A stretch of 64,000 nucleotides of DNA from Streptomyces sp. B21-083 (GCF_036898825.1 NZ_JARUND010000002.1:310001-374000); one strand, 5' to 3'. Counted from the first letter of the stretch, positions 1 to 9,510 are shown. The notes: generated by a model not told the origin, from the letters alone. A program made the numbers and translations.

Positions 1-2
1 CC

Positions 3-806
3 GTACACAAGGCCGACGGGCGCATCGTCATCCAGCTGATGCACGCCGGACGCATCGCCCACCCGGACAACACACCCCACCACCGGCAGCCCGTGGCACC
101 TTCCGCGATCAAGCCGGCGGGTCAGACATTCACCCCGACCGGCCTCCAGGAGATGCCGGTGCCCCGCGAACTGACCACCGAGGAGGTCACCGCGACGGTC
201 GACGACTTCCGTCGCGCCGCCGCTGCCGCCATCGCCGCCGGGGCCGACGGCGTGGAGATCCACGGAGCCAACGGCTACCTGGTGAACCAGTTCCTCTTCC
301 CCAGCACCAACCAGCGCACCGACCAGTACGGGGGCTCCCTCGACAACCGCATCCGCTTCGCGGTCGAGGTCGCCACCGCCGTGGCCGACGAGATCGGCGC
401 CGGACGCACCGGTATCCGCATCTCCCCCGGTAACCCGTTCCAGATCAACGACCTCGTGGAGAGCGACCCCCAGGAGCTCTACCCGCACCTCCTGCACGCC
501 CTGGCGCCCCTCAACCTCGCCTACCTGCACATAGGTCACGGAGGCGACGACGAACTCCTGCACACCCTGCGCAAGGTGTGGCCTACCACCCTGATCCTCA
601 ACCGGGCCGGCACCGACATCCCCACCCGCGCCAAGGACATCGAGAACGGACTGGCCGACATCGTCACCGTCGGCACCATGGCCCTCGCCAACCCCGACCT
701 CGTCGAGCGCGTACGCACGGGCGCACCCCTCAACACCCCCGACCCCGACACGTTCTACGGCGGCGGCGCGACCGGCTACACCGACTACCCCACCCACAAC
801 GCCTGA
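3..806 (+). CDS. Old Yellow Enzyme family flavin oxidoreductase (3' part)
   Basis: The reading frame is open to the left edge, so the N-terminus lies outside the window. The visible part starts with VIQLMHAGRIAHPDN, the conserved histidine/arginine stretch of FMN-binding OYE-type ene-reductases. It continues with GADGVEIHGANGYLVNQFL, which carries the substrate-binding His/Asn pair, and TDQYGGSLDNRIRF, the family signature. The C-terminal VTVGTMALANPDLVERV binds the FMN phosphate. These enzymes reduce activated C=C bonds with NAD(P)H in the cytosol. A strong hairpin follows the stop codon. The family is certain; the substrate cannot be read from sequence. Confidence 0.93.
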   Translation, partial: VHKADGRIVIQLMHAGRIAHPDNTPHHRQPVAPSAIKPAGQTFTPTGLQEMPVPRELTTEEVTATVDDFRRAAAAAIAAGADGVEIHGANGYLVNQFLFPSTNQRTDQYGGSLDNRIRFAVEVATAVADEIGAGRTGIRISPGNPFQINDLVESDPQELYPHLLHALAPLNLAYLHIGHGGDDELLHTLRKVWPTTLILNRAGTDIPTRAKDIENGLADIVTVGTMALANPDLVERVRTGAPLNTPDPDTFYGGGATGYTDYPTHNA

Positions 807-845
807 CGAGGCCCGGCGCGCAGACCGCAAGGGAACGTCACGCAC

Positions 846-875
846 GTCCTGCCTCCTCCCCGGCGGAGGCAGGAC
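846..875 (+). terminator. Hairpin terminator after the OYE gene
   Basis: A perfect 11-base inverted repeat, GTCCTGCCTCC with GGAGGCAGGAC, lies 40 bases after the OYE stop. There is no clear T-run, which is usual for Streptomyces terminators. Confidence 0.7.
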
Positions 876-975
876 GGCCGCACAGCGCATACCAGCCATA
901 ATATTACATTCGTCAGACCATGGATTAGACTGAGGCTCGGAGCACTGGTTCCGCGGAACGAACGGAGGAAGGCCT

Positions 976-1548
976 GTGGTGCGCTACGCCAAGGAACACA
1001 AGCAGGTGACGCGGCAGCGGATCATCGAGACGGCGGGCCTACGGTTCAAGAAAGACGGGATCGACGGATCCGGCGTCTCCACGCTGATGTCGGACGCCGG
1101 GCTCACCAACGGGGCCTTCTACGCCCACTTCGCGTCCAAGGACGATCTCGTCGCCAACGTCGTCGCCGCCGAACTGCGCGCGCAGGTCGCCGGGTACGAC
1201 ACCCTTCGGCCCGGCCGCCCGGGGCTTGAGGATCTCATTCGAGAGTACCTGTCGCCCGAGCACCGGGACCACCCCGGCGTCGGATGCTGCTCCGCCGCCC
1301 TGCTCGACGAGATCGGCCGCTGCGGGGACGAGACCAAGCAGGCCTACACCGAGGGCGCGAAGGCGATCGTGGAAGAGGTCGCCGCCCGTCTGACCCCTGA
1401 GGATCCGGGGGCGGCTCGCGCCAAGGCCATCGGACTCTTCACCTTGCTGGTGGGGACGCTGCAACTGGCCAGGGCGCTCTCCGACCGCGAGTTCGCCGAC
1501 GAAGTCCTCGAGCGGGGGACCGAGAACGCCCTCGCACTCGTGCGCTGA
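976..1548 (+). CDS. TetR/AcrR family transcriptional regulator
   Basis: The protein has 190 aa with a GTG start; the sequence GGAGGAAGG lies just upstream. Residues about 10-60 form the TetR helix-turn-helix, ending in GLTNGAFYAHFASKDDLV, the classical recognition helix. The C-terminal ligand domain has a VGCCSAALLDEIGR segment. The region at 895-960 is locally AT-rich and is the probable promoter. It lies directly downstream of the OYE gene on the same strand, separated by a terminator, so it may regulate that gene from its own promoter. The ligand is unknown. Confidence 0.93.
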   Translation: MVRYAKEHKQVTRQRIIETAGLRFKKDGIDGSGVSTLMSDAGLTNGAFYAHFASKDDLVANVVAAELRAQVAGYDTLRPGRPGLEDLIREYLSPEHRDHPGVGCCSAALLDEIGRCGDETKQAYTEGAKAIVEEVAARLTPEDPGAARAKAIGLFTLLVGTLQLARALSDREFADEVLERGTENALALVR

Positions 1549-1584
1549 GGGTGCTCGTCAATCCGCAGCAGGCCGGTCGGCCGC

Positions 1585-1695
1585 CTCTCCACGCCGCGCC
1601 CTGCGGCGGCTGCCCGTCCGCCGCCCTGCTCGACGAGAGCCGGCGCTGCGCAGACCCCACAGAGCAGGCATGCACCGCCGCCGCACCGGTAGCCA
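1585..1695 (+). pseudogene. Degenerate partial copy of a TetR ligand-binding domain
   Basis: A short stretch after the TetR gene translates as CPSAALLDESRRCADPTEQA, clearly related to CCSAALLDEIGRCGDETKQA inside the upstream TetR protein. No HTH part or intact frame accompanies it. It looks like the leftover of a second TetR gene or of a partial duplication. The remainder of 1549-1922 shows no convincing gene. Confidence 0.5.
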
Positions 1696-1922
1696 TCGCC
1701 CGGCATGGCCAGGCCGCTCCAACCGTCCCACGCCCTCGCCGGCAGTCGGCTCACGGACGACCACGAGCACGCGACGATGCCGATCTGACGGTCCTGCGAA
1801 GCGTATGCGCCGTACCTCGGCTCAGGCATCTGCACCCGGGCGGCGTCACTTCGGTGACCACGATGGCCGGCGGCGAGGATCAGCGCGGAAAGTGGGCCGA
1901 ACTGAGCTGGCCGAGTGCGCGG

Positions 1923-2288
1923 CTACTCGTCCAGGTAGCGGTGTCTGATCTGGGCCGGTGTGATGAAGAGTTGACCATCGCGGACCTGCCATTCGCTCGC
2001 CCCCTCCACTTCGTGGCTGGCAAGAAAAAGGCCTTGGACGAGGTCTCCGTCGGCGTCAGAGGCGGGGATCCGGGCGATCGCCCGGATCTGGTCGGTGAAC
2101 CACGTGAGGCCCGACTCACGGATGTCGGCGCCGTAGAAGAGGTAATGGTTCCAGTTGACGTGCCGACGGGGTGAGCCCCATCCGTTGGTGTAGTGGCCGT
2201 CGTCGTGTGTGTCGATGATCTCCTGGATGGCGGCGAGTTGCGTCTCGTCGCACTCCAGCCACCCTCTGATCGACACGTAAACGCCCAT
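1923..2288 (-). CDS. Conserved hypothetical protein (121 aa)
   Basis: The frame runs from ATG (MGVYVSIRGWLECDE) to the stop with normal Streptomyces third-position GC. The product is small, soluble and acidic, with no signal peptide or membrane segment. It has many aromatic residues in the middle (GWGSPRRHVNWNHYLFYGAD). I recognise it only as a type of hypothetical protein common in Streptomyces and assign no function. The neighbouring spermidine-synthase-like gene is on the same strand but about 210 bases away, so an operon is not obvious. Confidence 0.75.
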   Translation of the reverse strand: MGVYVSIRGWLECDETQLAAIQEIIDTHDDGHYTNGWGSPRRHVNWNHYLFYGADIRESGLTWFTDQIRAIARIPASDADGDLVQGLFLASHEVEGASEWQVRDGQLFITPAQIRHRYLDE

Positions 2289-2501
2289 CGTCGTGCCCCC
2301 AGTCTCCTCAGTTCTGACGTGACAGCCTTCGGCTGACGTCGGCTGCGCAGTCGCCCCAGTGGCCGACAGCGGCTCGCCGCCACTTGACGGCGACGGTGAT
2401 GTCGCGGCCGGGCCGACGCCGAGGCCAAGTCGTCCCCAGGTCGCGCCGCATGGTCGTTGAACAGCGCGTGGTCTGTCAGCAGCAGACCGCGCCAGCCGAC
2501 A

Positions 2502-3233
2502 TCACGCAGTCAGATTCAGTGGCTTCTTCGCCACGTAGACGGTGTTGGTCGCCGTTTGTCCCTGCAGTGGGTTGTCGAACTCGACGACGTGGGCCTCAGA
2601 TTCCTCGAAGACCTGCGCGAGCACCGAGTTGAACTGTTCGTCCGGTGCGTCGTTCGACCACAGGGCGAAGACCCCGTCGGAGTGGAGGCGTTCGGCGAGC
2701 GTGCGCAGTCCCGCGGGCTGGTACAGCGCCGCGTGGCGGGGGTGCAGCACGTGACGGGGTGAGTGGTCGACGTCCAGCAGGATGGCGTGGAAGCGGCGGC
2801 CCGGCGTTTCGGGATCCAGACCGTGCGGGTCGAGGGCCATCGCGAAGAAGTCGCCATGGACGAGCCGGCAGCGGGAGTCCGACGCCAACGAGGCGCCCAG
2901 CGGCACCAACCCGCGCTCATGCCACCCGATGACCTCGGCCAGCGCGTCGACCACGATCAGCGACCGTAGGCGCGGGTCGTCCAGCGCCGCCTGAGCGGTG
3001 TACCCGAGGCCGAGACCGCCCACGGCGACGTCCAGTTCGGCGCCCTCCAGTTTCGCCAGGCCCAGCTCGGTGAGCGCGATCTCGCCGGCCGTGAAGAGGC
3101 TGGACATCAGGAACTCGTCGCCGAGCTTCACCTCGTACACGTCATCGCCGGACAACGGGTCCCGCCGACGCCGCAGACTGATGTCGCCCATCGGCGTCGG
3201 ACGCCAGTCGATCTCCTCGAAACGCAGGCCCAT
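2502..3233 (-). CDS. Spermidine-synthase-like SAM-binding protein
   Basis: The protein has 243 aa with an ATG start and AAAGGTGAG upstream. A Rossmann core carries VAVGGLGLGYTAQAAL (SAM-type glycine loop, about residues 68-83) and then LIVVDALAEVIGWH, the acidic end of strand 2. HAILLDVDHSPRHVLH matches the catalytic region of spermidine-synthase-like proteins. It belongs to the broad polyamine-synthase/methyltransferase fold, but the residues that define true putrescine aminopropyltransferases cannot be confirmed, so the substrate is open. It lies just outside the left end of the 27 kb element. Confidence 0.85.
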   Translation of the reverse strand: MGLRFEEIDWRPTPMGDISLRRRRDPLSGDDVYEVKLGDEFLMSSLFTAGEIALTELGLAKLEGAELDVAVGGLGLGYTAQAALDDPRLRSLIVVDALAEVIGWHERGLVPLGASLASDSRCRLVHGDFFAMALDPHGLDPETPGRRFHAILLDVDHSPRHVLHPRHAALYQPAGLRTLAERLHSDGVFALWSNDAPDEQFNSVLAQVFEESEAHVVEFDNPLQGQTATNTVYVAKKPLNLTA

Positions 3234-3522
3234 CCGCTCACCTTTCCGGTCACCGGTGCCGTGAGTCGCACGGCCGGGTGTCCCAGCTCGCGGTGACGAT
3301 CCTCATGCCCCATCGAACGGGGCACGCACGCCGTAGCCTATGCCGCCCAGCTGAACGGCGATCACCATCAGCACCGTCGCGCTGATGCCGCCCGCCGACC
3401 TGGCCATGGCGTCCTCGCGACCGGATGGCCGTAAGCGATCTCCGCCGGACGCGCCGTACGCGCCGCCCCCGACTCGGACACCGGCCTTCCGCGCCGAGGT
3501 ACGGCTCCCGGGCGTCGGCCCC

Positions 3523-3672
3523 TGTGACCAGGATCAGTGGTGACACTAGGCCACGTTCGCAACCTGCCCTGATGCCAACTAGGTTCAACCTGAGGCGCAG
3601 AATCAGAGAGATTGTTGGCACTTTGGTACAGCGCAGGTCACAAGGGGTGCCGCCGCACTTGGGCATCCAATC
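3523..3672 (+). repeat. Tn7-like left end, copy 1
   Basis: It begins TGTGACCAGGAT and contains an inverted site GATGCCAACTA at about 3570 and a direct site TTGTTGGCACTTTGG at about 3612, followed by GCAGGTCAC. The whole ~150 bases align in the same orientation with 30504-30655 at roughly three-quarters identity, and more weakly with 38998-39105. The first internal site (GTGGTGACACT) is degenerate compared with TAGTTGGCACT in the other copies. Repeated, spaced sites are what TnsB-type transposases bind at Tn7-family ends. Confidence 0.65.
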
Positions 3673-3796
3673 CAACCAGGGCCCCTCTTACGGATCGCTG
3701 GCAGCGAGATCTCAGGACCTGCTGGTGGCGGCGGAACTGTTGACCGCGACGATGCGCACGTGAGCTACGACCTTGCTGTGTGGGACGGCGACCGTC

Positions 3797-3907
3797 CATT
3801 GAGATCGTTTCATCTTGAACTCGCAGGTCGGGTCTCTGGCGTGGGCGGAGATTGACTCGCTCGTGCTGGTCCCGGACGTGATCATTAGCAGGTGATCGTC
3901 TGTCACG
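3797..3907. repeat. Diverged leader repeat, copy A (partner at 5394-5503)
   Basis: The segment GAGATCGTTTC followed by TGAACTCGCAGGTCG, about 35 further alignable bases, and GTCTGTCAC at the end recur at 5394-5503. In the second copy it forms the start and upstream region of the nuclease-like remnant. Here only a short downstream frame (about 30 codons on the minus strand) remains. It is probably the surviving leader of a paralogous gene. The rest of 3680-4125 holds nothing recognisable. Confidence 0.45.
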
Positions 3908-4125
3908 GGCCGGTTCGCGGGTTCTGGGGTGGTCCGCTTGAGGCGTCTCGTAGGTTCCGGGGCGGTGGGCGCGCTACGCGGGCCGCCGTGTCCGCTCGCC
4001 GTGATGCACGCAGCATGACCCCTCGTCCGAGGCGTAGCGTTGACCGCCTGAACCCGCACCGATGAGAGGGCGCAAGCGTCCTGCGAGCAACCGCGCGGTC
4101 CTGCCAGGGACTGAGAGCCCGGTGT

Positions 4126-4881
4126 CTATACCTTGCTCGCGACCAGCATGTAGTTCTCGGCCTCAAGATCGAACGTGCTCGCTTCCGTCCGGAGTCCGAC
4201 CCGGTGCAGCTCGACTTCGAGTTCCTCGTACCGGTAGGGCCAGCAGGACAGCAGTTCCGAGCGGACAAGAACCAGCCCAGTCGCATCAACTTGGGCGATC
4301 GCAATCTCGATGTGGTGCTCATCCTCCCAATGCGGCGCAATCTCCCAGCGGTAGACCACGACGGCATCGCGACCGTTTCGTCGGACGAGTCGGTCCCTGA
4401 TGTCCAGCCGGGAACCTCTGGCCCTCACGAGTTCCCAAGTGCGGGATGTGAGCACCAAGCGCCCGCCAGGGCGCAGAAGCCGTGACATCGACTCCAGAGC
4501 AGCACCCCTGCCTGTCGCGCCTGCTGCATGGTGAAGCGAGTTGCCAACGCAGAACACCATGTCGAACGTGTCGTCCGCGAAATGATCGGGCAACTCTTCC
4601 CAGTTCGCCCGCACGGCCCGGACGGAGGCCCCGAACTCCTCAGACAGCTCTGCAGTCCGGCGAACCATCGCTTCGCTGGCGTCAGTTGCGACAACCTGCA
4701 TGCCACGACCGGCGAGGCCAACCGCCAACTGTCCGGTTCCGCACGAACAGTCGAGGACGTGAGCGTTCGACGGCAGGAGACTGAGGACGTCATCGAACGA
4801 CGCAGCGAACTCGGCGGGAGGCAACTTTGCATCCGAGATGAGCCATTCGTACACCTCGGCAAGCACGTCATATTCCGTCAC
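4126..4881 (-). CDS. Class I SAM-dependent methyltransferase
   Basis: The protein has about 251 aa. The start is chosen at GTG 4881 because GGAGG sits at the right distance; an in-frame start six codons earlier would place that site inside the gene. VLDCSCGTGQLAVGLA is motif I (SAM loop), VVATDASEAMVRR is motif II, and DMVFCVGNSLHHA is the post-motif acidic strand. A C-terminal beta-sheet region follows. The fold resembles small-molecule methyltransferases of the UbiE/glycine-methyltransferase type. Substrate unknown. The upstream neighbour is a nuclease remnant, so no pathway is suggested. Confidence 0.92.
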   Translation of the reverse strand: MTEYDVLAEVYEWLISDAKLPPAEFAASFDDVLSLLPSNAHVLDCSCGTGQLAVGLAGRGMQVVATDASEAMVRRTAELSEEFGASVRAVRANWEELPDHFADDTFDMVFCVGNSLHHAAGATGRGAALESMSRLLRPGGRLVLTSRTWELVRARGSRLDIRDRLVRRNGRDAVVVYRWEIAPHWEDEHHIEIAIAQVDATGLVLVRSELLSCWPYRYEELEVELHRVGLRTEASTFDLEAENYMLVASKV

Positions 4882-4921
4882 AACCACTACCTCCGTCACA
4901 CAGCAGACTCACGGCGGGACG

Positions 4922-5392
4922 TCAGTCCATCAGAGGAGCAAGCCGGGCACCCAATGGTTTTCGCAAGGACAACCCGTCCGCCCATGCCGCGGACAGCGCG
5001 AGCTGATCCCCTCGGTCATTCGCCGTGTTCGGCGCTTCGGAACTATCAATACGTCCGAACTTGATACGCAGCGTGTCCAGTACGCGGATGAGGATGTCCG
5101 TCTTGCCGGTGTTGTTGAAGACCTCGTCGGCAGCTTGGCCCTCGAAGTGGCTGTGCAGTCCGATGAGAAGAAGATTCCGGATCTCCTCCTCTCCCATCTT
5201 GGCGCTCGTGCCCGGAGCCCGCTCCAGCGCGTTTCGCTGGTTTCGCAGCACTTCGAGGGCCGCCTCGTAGTGTGCTTCGGCCAGAGCAGGTTCCGGGCGA
5301 AACGGCTTGGCCGGGACCGTCGTCTTCGTGGGAACGATCTTCTTGCGCTTGATGGGAACGCTGTAGGTGGCAGCGTCGGAACGCTCTCGCAT
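4922..5392 (-). pseudogene. Truncated PD-(D/E)XK nuclease-like protein
   Basis: The frame begins at ATG 5392. Residues about 65-103 read MGEEEIRNLLLIGLHSHFEG and then FNNTGKTDILIR, which I recognise as the front of a restriction-endonuclease-like domain usually followed by FIAECK. That catalytic block is missing: after TDILIR (about 5083) the sequence changes to an unrelated tail. It is therefore read as a 5' gene fragment cut by a rearrangement. The family call is from memory of similar proteins and is tentative. Confidence 0.5.
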
Positions 5393-5393
5393 G

Positions 5394-5503
5394 GAGATCG
5401 TTTCTTCGTGAACTCGCAGGTCGTGGTACTGGTGTGAGTCCGTGATGCGGTCCTCGTGCTGGCAGGCGGAGTGATTGCCGTCGGGTGAACGTCTGTCACC
5501 GCT
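5394..5503. repeat. Diverged leader repeat, copy B (partner at 3797-3907)
   Basis: Second copy of the segment described at 3797. It covers the region upstream of the nuclease-like remnant and reaches the 3' end of the IS5-type transposase half, sharing GTCTGTCAC with copy A. Confidence 0.45.
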
Positions 5504-5929
5504 GGACTTCGCGGTTCGCCAGTACGAGCAGGGCTCGTAGCAGCGTGGTGGCGTGATGGACGTTCATGCGGACCTTGCTCAGAATGCGCCAGGTCTTCAG
5601 GTTCGCGAAGCCGTGCTCGACGGCGGCGCGTTCGCGGCTGACCAGCCGGTTCGCCTCCTTCTCGGCGTCGGTGAGGCGGTGGGAGCGGGTCGCCTTGCGG
5701 CCGGTGATGATGACGGGAGCATCGTCGGGGTCGTCGCCGAGGCCGACGAAGCCGAGGTCGGCCACGACGCCGAGGCCGGCCTCGCGTAGATGCCTGGTGA
5801 TGTGGTCGTGGCGGGCGGCGGTGATCTCGCTGGCCCGGCCGGGCCGTGCGGAAGAGATCCAGATCAGGTTTCCCTTGTCGTCGGTCAGCGCGAGGAAGAG
5901 CAGGCCATGGGTCTTGTGTTTCCCGCTGT
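5496..5929 (-). pseudogene. IS5-type DDE transposase, C-terminal half
   Basis: It encodes SGKHKTHGLLFLALTDDKGN, then VVADLGFVGL (second catalytic Asp) and ERAAVEHGFANLKTWRIL (catalytic Glu block), ending LVLANREVQR. The N-terminal half is at 8103-8559 on the same strand, separated by the group II intron. Joining CCCGCTGT (ending at 5929) to AGTTCTT (from 8103) restores the frame as NYSGK, the expected family motif. Confidence 0.85.
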
Positions 5930-6524
5930 GTGCGCCGTGAGGCGCTTGTTGTTCGAGTGGAGGTGAAAGACCACCACCGCCGCGCTGTCGCAGCAGGGCG
6001 GTTGAAGCTGGGGGCAGCCTGACCCGGGAGGTGCCGGGGAGGGCGGGAAGCAGCCCTGACAAAGCCGGGACGTGCCAGTACTGCCAGATGGTGCGGGTCC
6101 GGCGAGCGAGACGGAGAGGAGTACGCGAGGAACCGGCGTCTACGCCTCCTTAAGGCACGCCAGCTCGAACCTGGTGGATCTGGGCTGGATGCGGTGCGTC
6201 CCCGCTGGTTGGTCCGTTGGCGGGGAACTTTCCGCGCGGTCTACTTCGGTCGCGCGGGGAGGCCACGGTGAAGTGCTGCGGGGTAGCCGTGGCGAGGCCG
6301 CGGGGGCATAGCCGGGCTCCTACTCCGACGATCGAACAGCGAGTGAACACGGGAACCGTCCCGGCCCCCGCCCTCAAACCGCGCCTCCAGCACGGCGGAT
6401 GGGCTGGGTCCATCGTCGGCCGATCGGGCCGGGACGGGGCGGAGCCGCCGTAGTACTCCGAGCCGGGGAGAGCCCGGCACATGGGGAAGGGCGGCAGCGG
6501 TTTCGAGAAGGGAAGGAGGCTGCA

Positions 6525-7988
6525 ATGCCGAAAGACGCGCTGCTGAACAGCAGTGCTCCCGAGGCCCCGTTGGGGTCTCACCAGCGGGTATCGGGGATGC
6601 AGACCAAGCTTCACCGTTGGGCGGCGGCCGACCATGGCCGCAGGTTCGACGATCTGTTCAACCTCGTATGCGACCCGGCGACGCTGCTCGTGGCGTTCGA
6701 ACGGGTCGCGGGAAACAAGGGAGCCCGGACCCCGGGCGTCGACGGCCTCACCGTCGTCAACGTTGAACGGGAACTCGGCCTCCCGGGCTACCTGGAGGAC
6801 CTACGACGCGTACTGAAGACGGGTGAATTTCGCCCGCTGCCGGTGCGCGAGCGCAAGATCCCCAAACCCGGCGGGAGCGGGAAGGTGCGCAAGCTCGGCA
6901 TCCCGACCGTCTCCGACCGTGTGGTCCAGGCAGCCCTCAAACTGGTGCTGGAGCCGATTTTCGAGGCCGACTTCCTGCCGGTCTCCTACGGTTTCCGGCC
7001 CATGCGGCGCGCACACGACGCGATCGCCGAGATCCACCGCTACGGCACCAACGGCTATCGCTGGGTGCTGGACGCGGACATCGAGGCGTGTTTTGACTCC
7101 ATCGACCACACGGCCCTGCTGGACCGGGTGCGCGCGAGGGTCAAGGACAAGCGTGTGCTGCGGCTGGTCAAGGCGTTCCTCAAGGCCGGCGCCCTCACCG
7201 AGGGCGGCGGCCGCGAAGAGACCTTCACCGGCACCCCGCAGGGCGGCATCCTCTCCCCGCTTCTGGCGAACATCGCTCTGTCCGAGCTCGACGAGCACGT
7301 GATGGGGCCGTGGGAACCAGGCGGTCGGATGTCCACCAGAGGCAGGCGGGCGCACCACCGTCACCACGGCCGCCCGAACTGGCGCATCGTCCGCTACGCG
7401 GACGATTTCGTTGTGCTGGTCGACGGCAGCCGTGACGACGTCGCCCGCCTGCGCGAGGACATCGCCGACGTACTGCACCCTCTCGGGCTGAGGCTGTCAC
7501 CGGCCAAGACCCAGATCGTGCACATGTCGGACGGGTTCGACTTCCTGGGGTTCCACATCCAGTGGCGCCGCAAGCGAGGCTCGAACAAGTGGTACGTCTA
7601 CACCTTCATCGCCGAGAGGCCCATCCGGCACTTGAAGGACAAGATCCGTGCCCTGACGAACAGAACGTCGCAGCAGGACCCGGGGACCGTGCTCAAGAGG
7701 ATCAACTCGATTCTGCGCGGCTGGGTCAACTACTTCAAGCATGCGGTATGCAAGACCACGCTGAAAGCCCTGGACCAGTTCGTATGGCGACGGGTGACCA
7801 GCTGGTGGATGGTGCTGCACCGCTGGAGGTGGAAGGACGTCCGCCGACGCTTCACCGACCGCAACGGCCGGTGGCACAGGCTCTCGGCGGACGGGATCGA
7901 ACTGTTCCCCATGGTCTCGACGGCGGTCACCCGCTATCGCTACCGGGGCAACACGATCCCCAATCCCTGGACACTCAACCACGCTTGA
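6525..7988 (+). CDS. ltrA: Group II intron reverse transcriptase/maturase
   Basis: The protein has 487 aa starting at ATG 6525 behind AAGGAGG. RT blocks are in order: GARTPGVDGLT, IPTVSDRVVQAALKLVLEPI, SYGFRPMRRAHDAI, DADIEACFDSIDH (first catalytic Asp), GTPQGGILSPLLANI, and YADDFVVLV at about residues 291-299 with the catalytic Asp pair. LSPAKTQIVHMSDGFDFLGF closes the RT. The group II maturase (thumb) region follows, with LKRINSILRGWVNYF. There is no HNH endonuclease tail. It splices the intron RNA and copies it into DNA during retrohoming. It appears intact. Confidence 0.95.
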   Translation: MPKDALLNSSAPEAPLGSHQRVSGMQTKLHRWAAADHGRRFDDLFNLVCDPATLLVAFERVAGNKGARTPGVDGLTVVNVERELGLPGYLEDLRRVLKTGEFRPLPVRERKIPKPGGSGKVRKLGIPTVSDRVVQAALKLVLEPIFEADFLPVSYGFRPMRRAHDAIAEIHRYGTNGYRWVLDADIEACFDSIDHTALLDRVRARVKDKRVLRLVKAFLKAGALTEGGGREETFTGTPQGGILSPLLANIALSELDEHVMGPWEPGGRMSTRGRRAHHRHHGRPNWRIVRYADDFVVLVDGSRDDVARLREDIADVLHPLGLRLSPAKTQIVHMSDGFDFLGFHIQWRRKRGSNKWYVYTFIAERPIRHLKDKIRALTNRTSQQDPGTVLKRINSILRGWVNYFKHAVCKTTLKALDQFVWRRVTSWWMVLHRWRWKDVRRRFTDRNGRWHRLSADGIELFPMVSTAVTRYRYRGNTIPNPWTLNHA

Positions 7989-8005
7989 ACGGCAGAGACC
8001 GTGGA

Positions 8006-8096
8006 GAGCCCGGTGCGGTGAGAGCCGCACGCCGGGTTCGGCGAGCGGCACGGAGAAACGGACCGATGGCAACACCGGCACCGCGCTCCGTGCCGA
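8006..8096 (+). ncRNA. Group II intron domains V and VI
   Basis: Domain V is the 34-base hairpin at 8006-8039: GAGCCCGGTGCGG, a GAGA-type loop, then CCGCACGCCGGGTTC. Domain VI is the following stem, with CGGCACGGAG pairing with CTCCGTGCCG (8046-8096). It should contain the branch-point A. These lie 18 bases after the maturase stop, as expected for bacterial introns. Confidence 0.85.
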
Positions 8097-8102
8097 CTCA
8101 TC

Positions 8103-8559
8103 AGTTCTTGCGGTTGTCCGTCCCGGTGCGGCGGCGGGTGCGCACGAGGGTGCGGTCCAGCAGGACCACCGCACGGCCCCGACGGGCGATCTTCTTCAGG
8201 GCACGGTCCAGACGCGGGGCCCGGGCAGCGAGCAGGCCGAGGACTTCCAGGACCCGGCGGCGCACGGTGGAGGCGGAGACGTCGTTGCCGCCGGCCATGT
8301 CGAGAAGCCGCTGGTCGTGACGGAGCACGGCGAGCACGATGATCGCCTGGGTCCCCGGGGTGACCTTGCGCCAGCGGGTGCCGAGCTGTTTGCGCCGCCC
8401 GCGTATCAGGCCGGCGACGAGTTCGATGGTCCGCTTCGACACGGGGAGCCGAAGCTGGTAGACAGCATCGCGAGTGCCCTCGACGGGGCGGTGAGTCTTC
8501 ACACGCGAACCAACTCCCGCCGGGGGCCCTCGCGTTACGGCGGGAACCGGCCGGTCCAC
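8103..8559 (-). pseudogene. IS5-type DDE transposase, N-terminal half
   Basis: It encodes LPVSKRTIELVAGLIRGRR, VTPGTQAIIVLAVLRHDQRL (helix-turn-helix type), SASTVRRRVLEVLGLLA and AVVLLDRTLVRTRRRTG, where the first catalytic Asp sits. It stops three bases beyond DNRKN at the intron junction. The N-terminal 30 residues are unusual and the true start may be at a later codon. Without the intron it would join the half at 5496-5929 to give a normal-length transposase. Confidence 0.85.
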
Positions 8560-8574
8560 TGCCTCCCTCGCCGG

Positions 8575-9012
<438 letters not shown>

Positions 9013-9036
9013 CTCGGCCGCCTCCAGCCGGCCCAG

Positions 9037-9456
9037 CTATTGACGACCTCGACGTCGATTCCAAGCTTTGCCCCGTGCTCGATGACGGCGTTCTTGAAGC
9101 CGGTGTCGACCCAGCTCTTGGAGATGGTCGGGTAGGTCTTCTTGGCCTGGTCGAGAAGTTGTGTTCCTACGGCTTTTTCCGACCGGCTTGCGGCGGTGAC
9201 GGTTACGGCGAGGAGCAGGCCGAGCGTGTCGGTGATGATGCCCCGTTTCCGGCCGACGATCTTCGTCGCTGCATCGGTTCCCTGGCTGTTCAGGGGACAT
9301 TGTGGAGGTGTTCACGCTCTGGGTGTCGATCACGGAGGCGGTGGGTTCGGGCCTGCGTCCTTCCTTCACGCGGGCCAGGCCGGTCAGGTCGTAGTTGAGC
9401 TGGGCGAGGATTCCTATGGGCCTTTCTGTTGATCTGTCGGTCACCGCAGAAAGCAC
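9037..9456 (-). pseudogene. IS5-family transposase remnant
   Basis: The 5' part reads LTGLARVKEGRRPEPTASVID and TQSVNTST, the first catalytic Asp region of actinobacterial IS5-group transposases. The frame is then lost. In another frame on the same strand the sequence continues with GRKRGIITDTLG and SWVDTGFKNAVIEHGAKLGI. It has at least one frameshift and both ends are missing. Confidence 0.75.
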
Positions 9457-9510
9457 TCCTTTCGGACCTCGCTGTCGGCCGTGCGACCTCGGGCGCGCAC
9501 AGACCGAAAC

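Larger units (their letters stand above)
5930..8102 (+). mobile_element. Group II intron, inserted antisense in an IS5-type transposase gene
   Basis: The 5' end GTGCG fits the group II consensus GUGYG. A reverse transcriptase/maturase is encoded inside, and a textbook domain V and a domain VI stem lie at the 3' end. The boundaries were set by requiring the split transposase frame to rejoin; they are uncertain by one or two bases, since GTGTG at 5928 also fits. The intron runs opposite to the transposase gene, so splicing could not restore that mRNA. Length about 2.17 kb. Confidence 0.85.
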
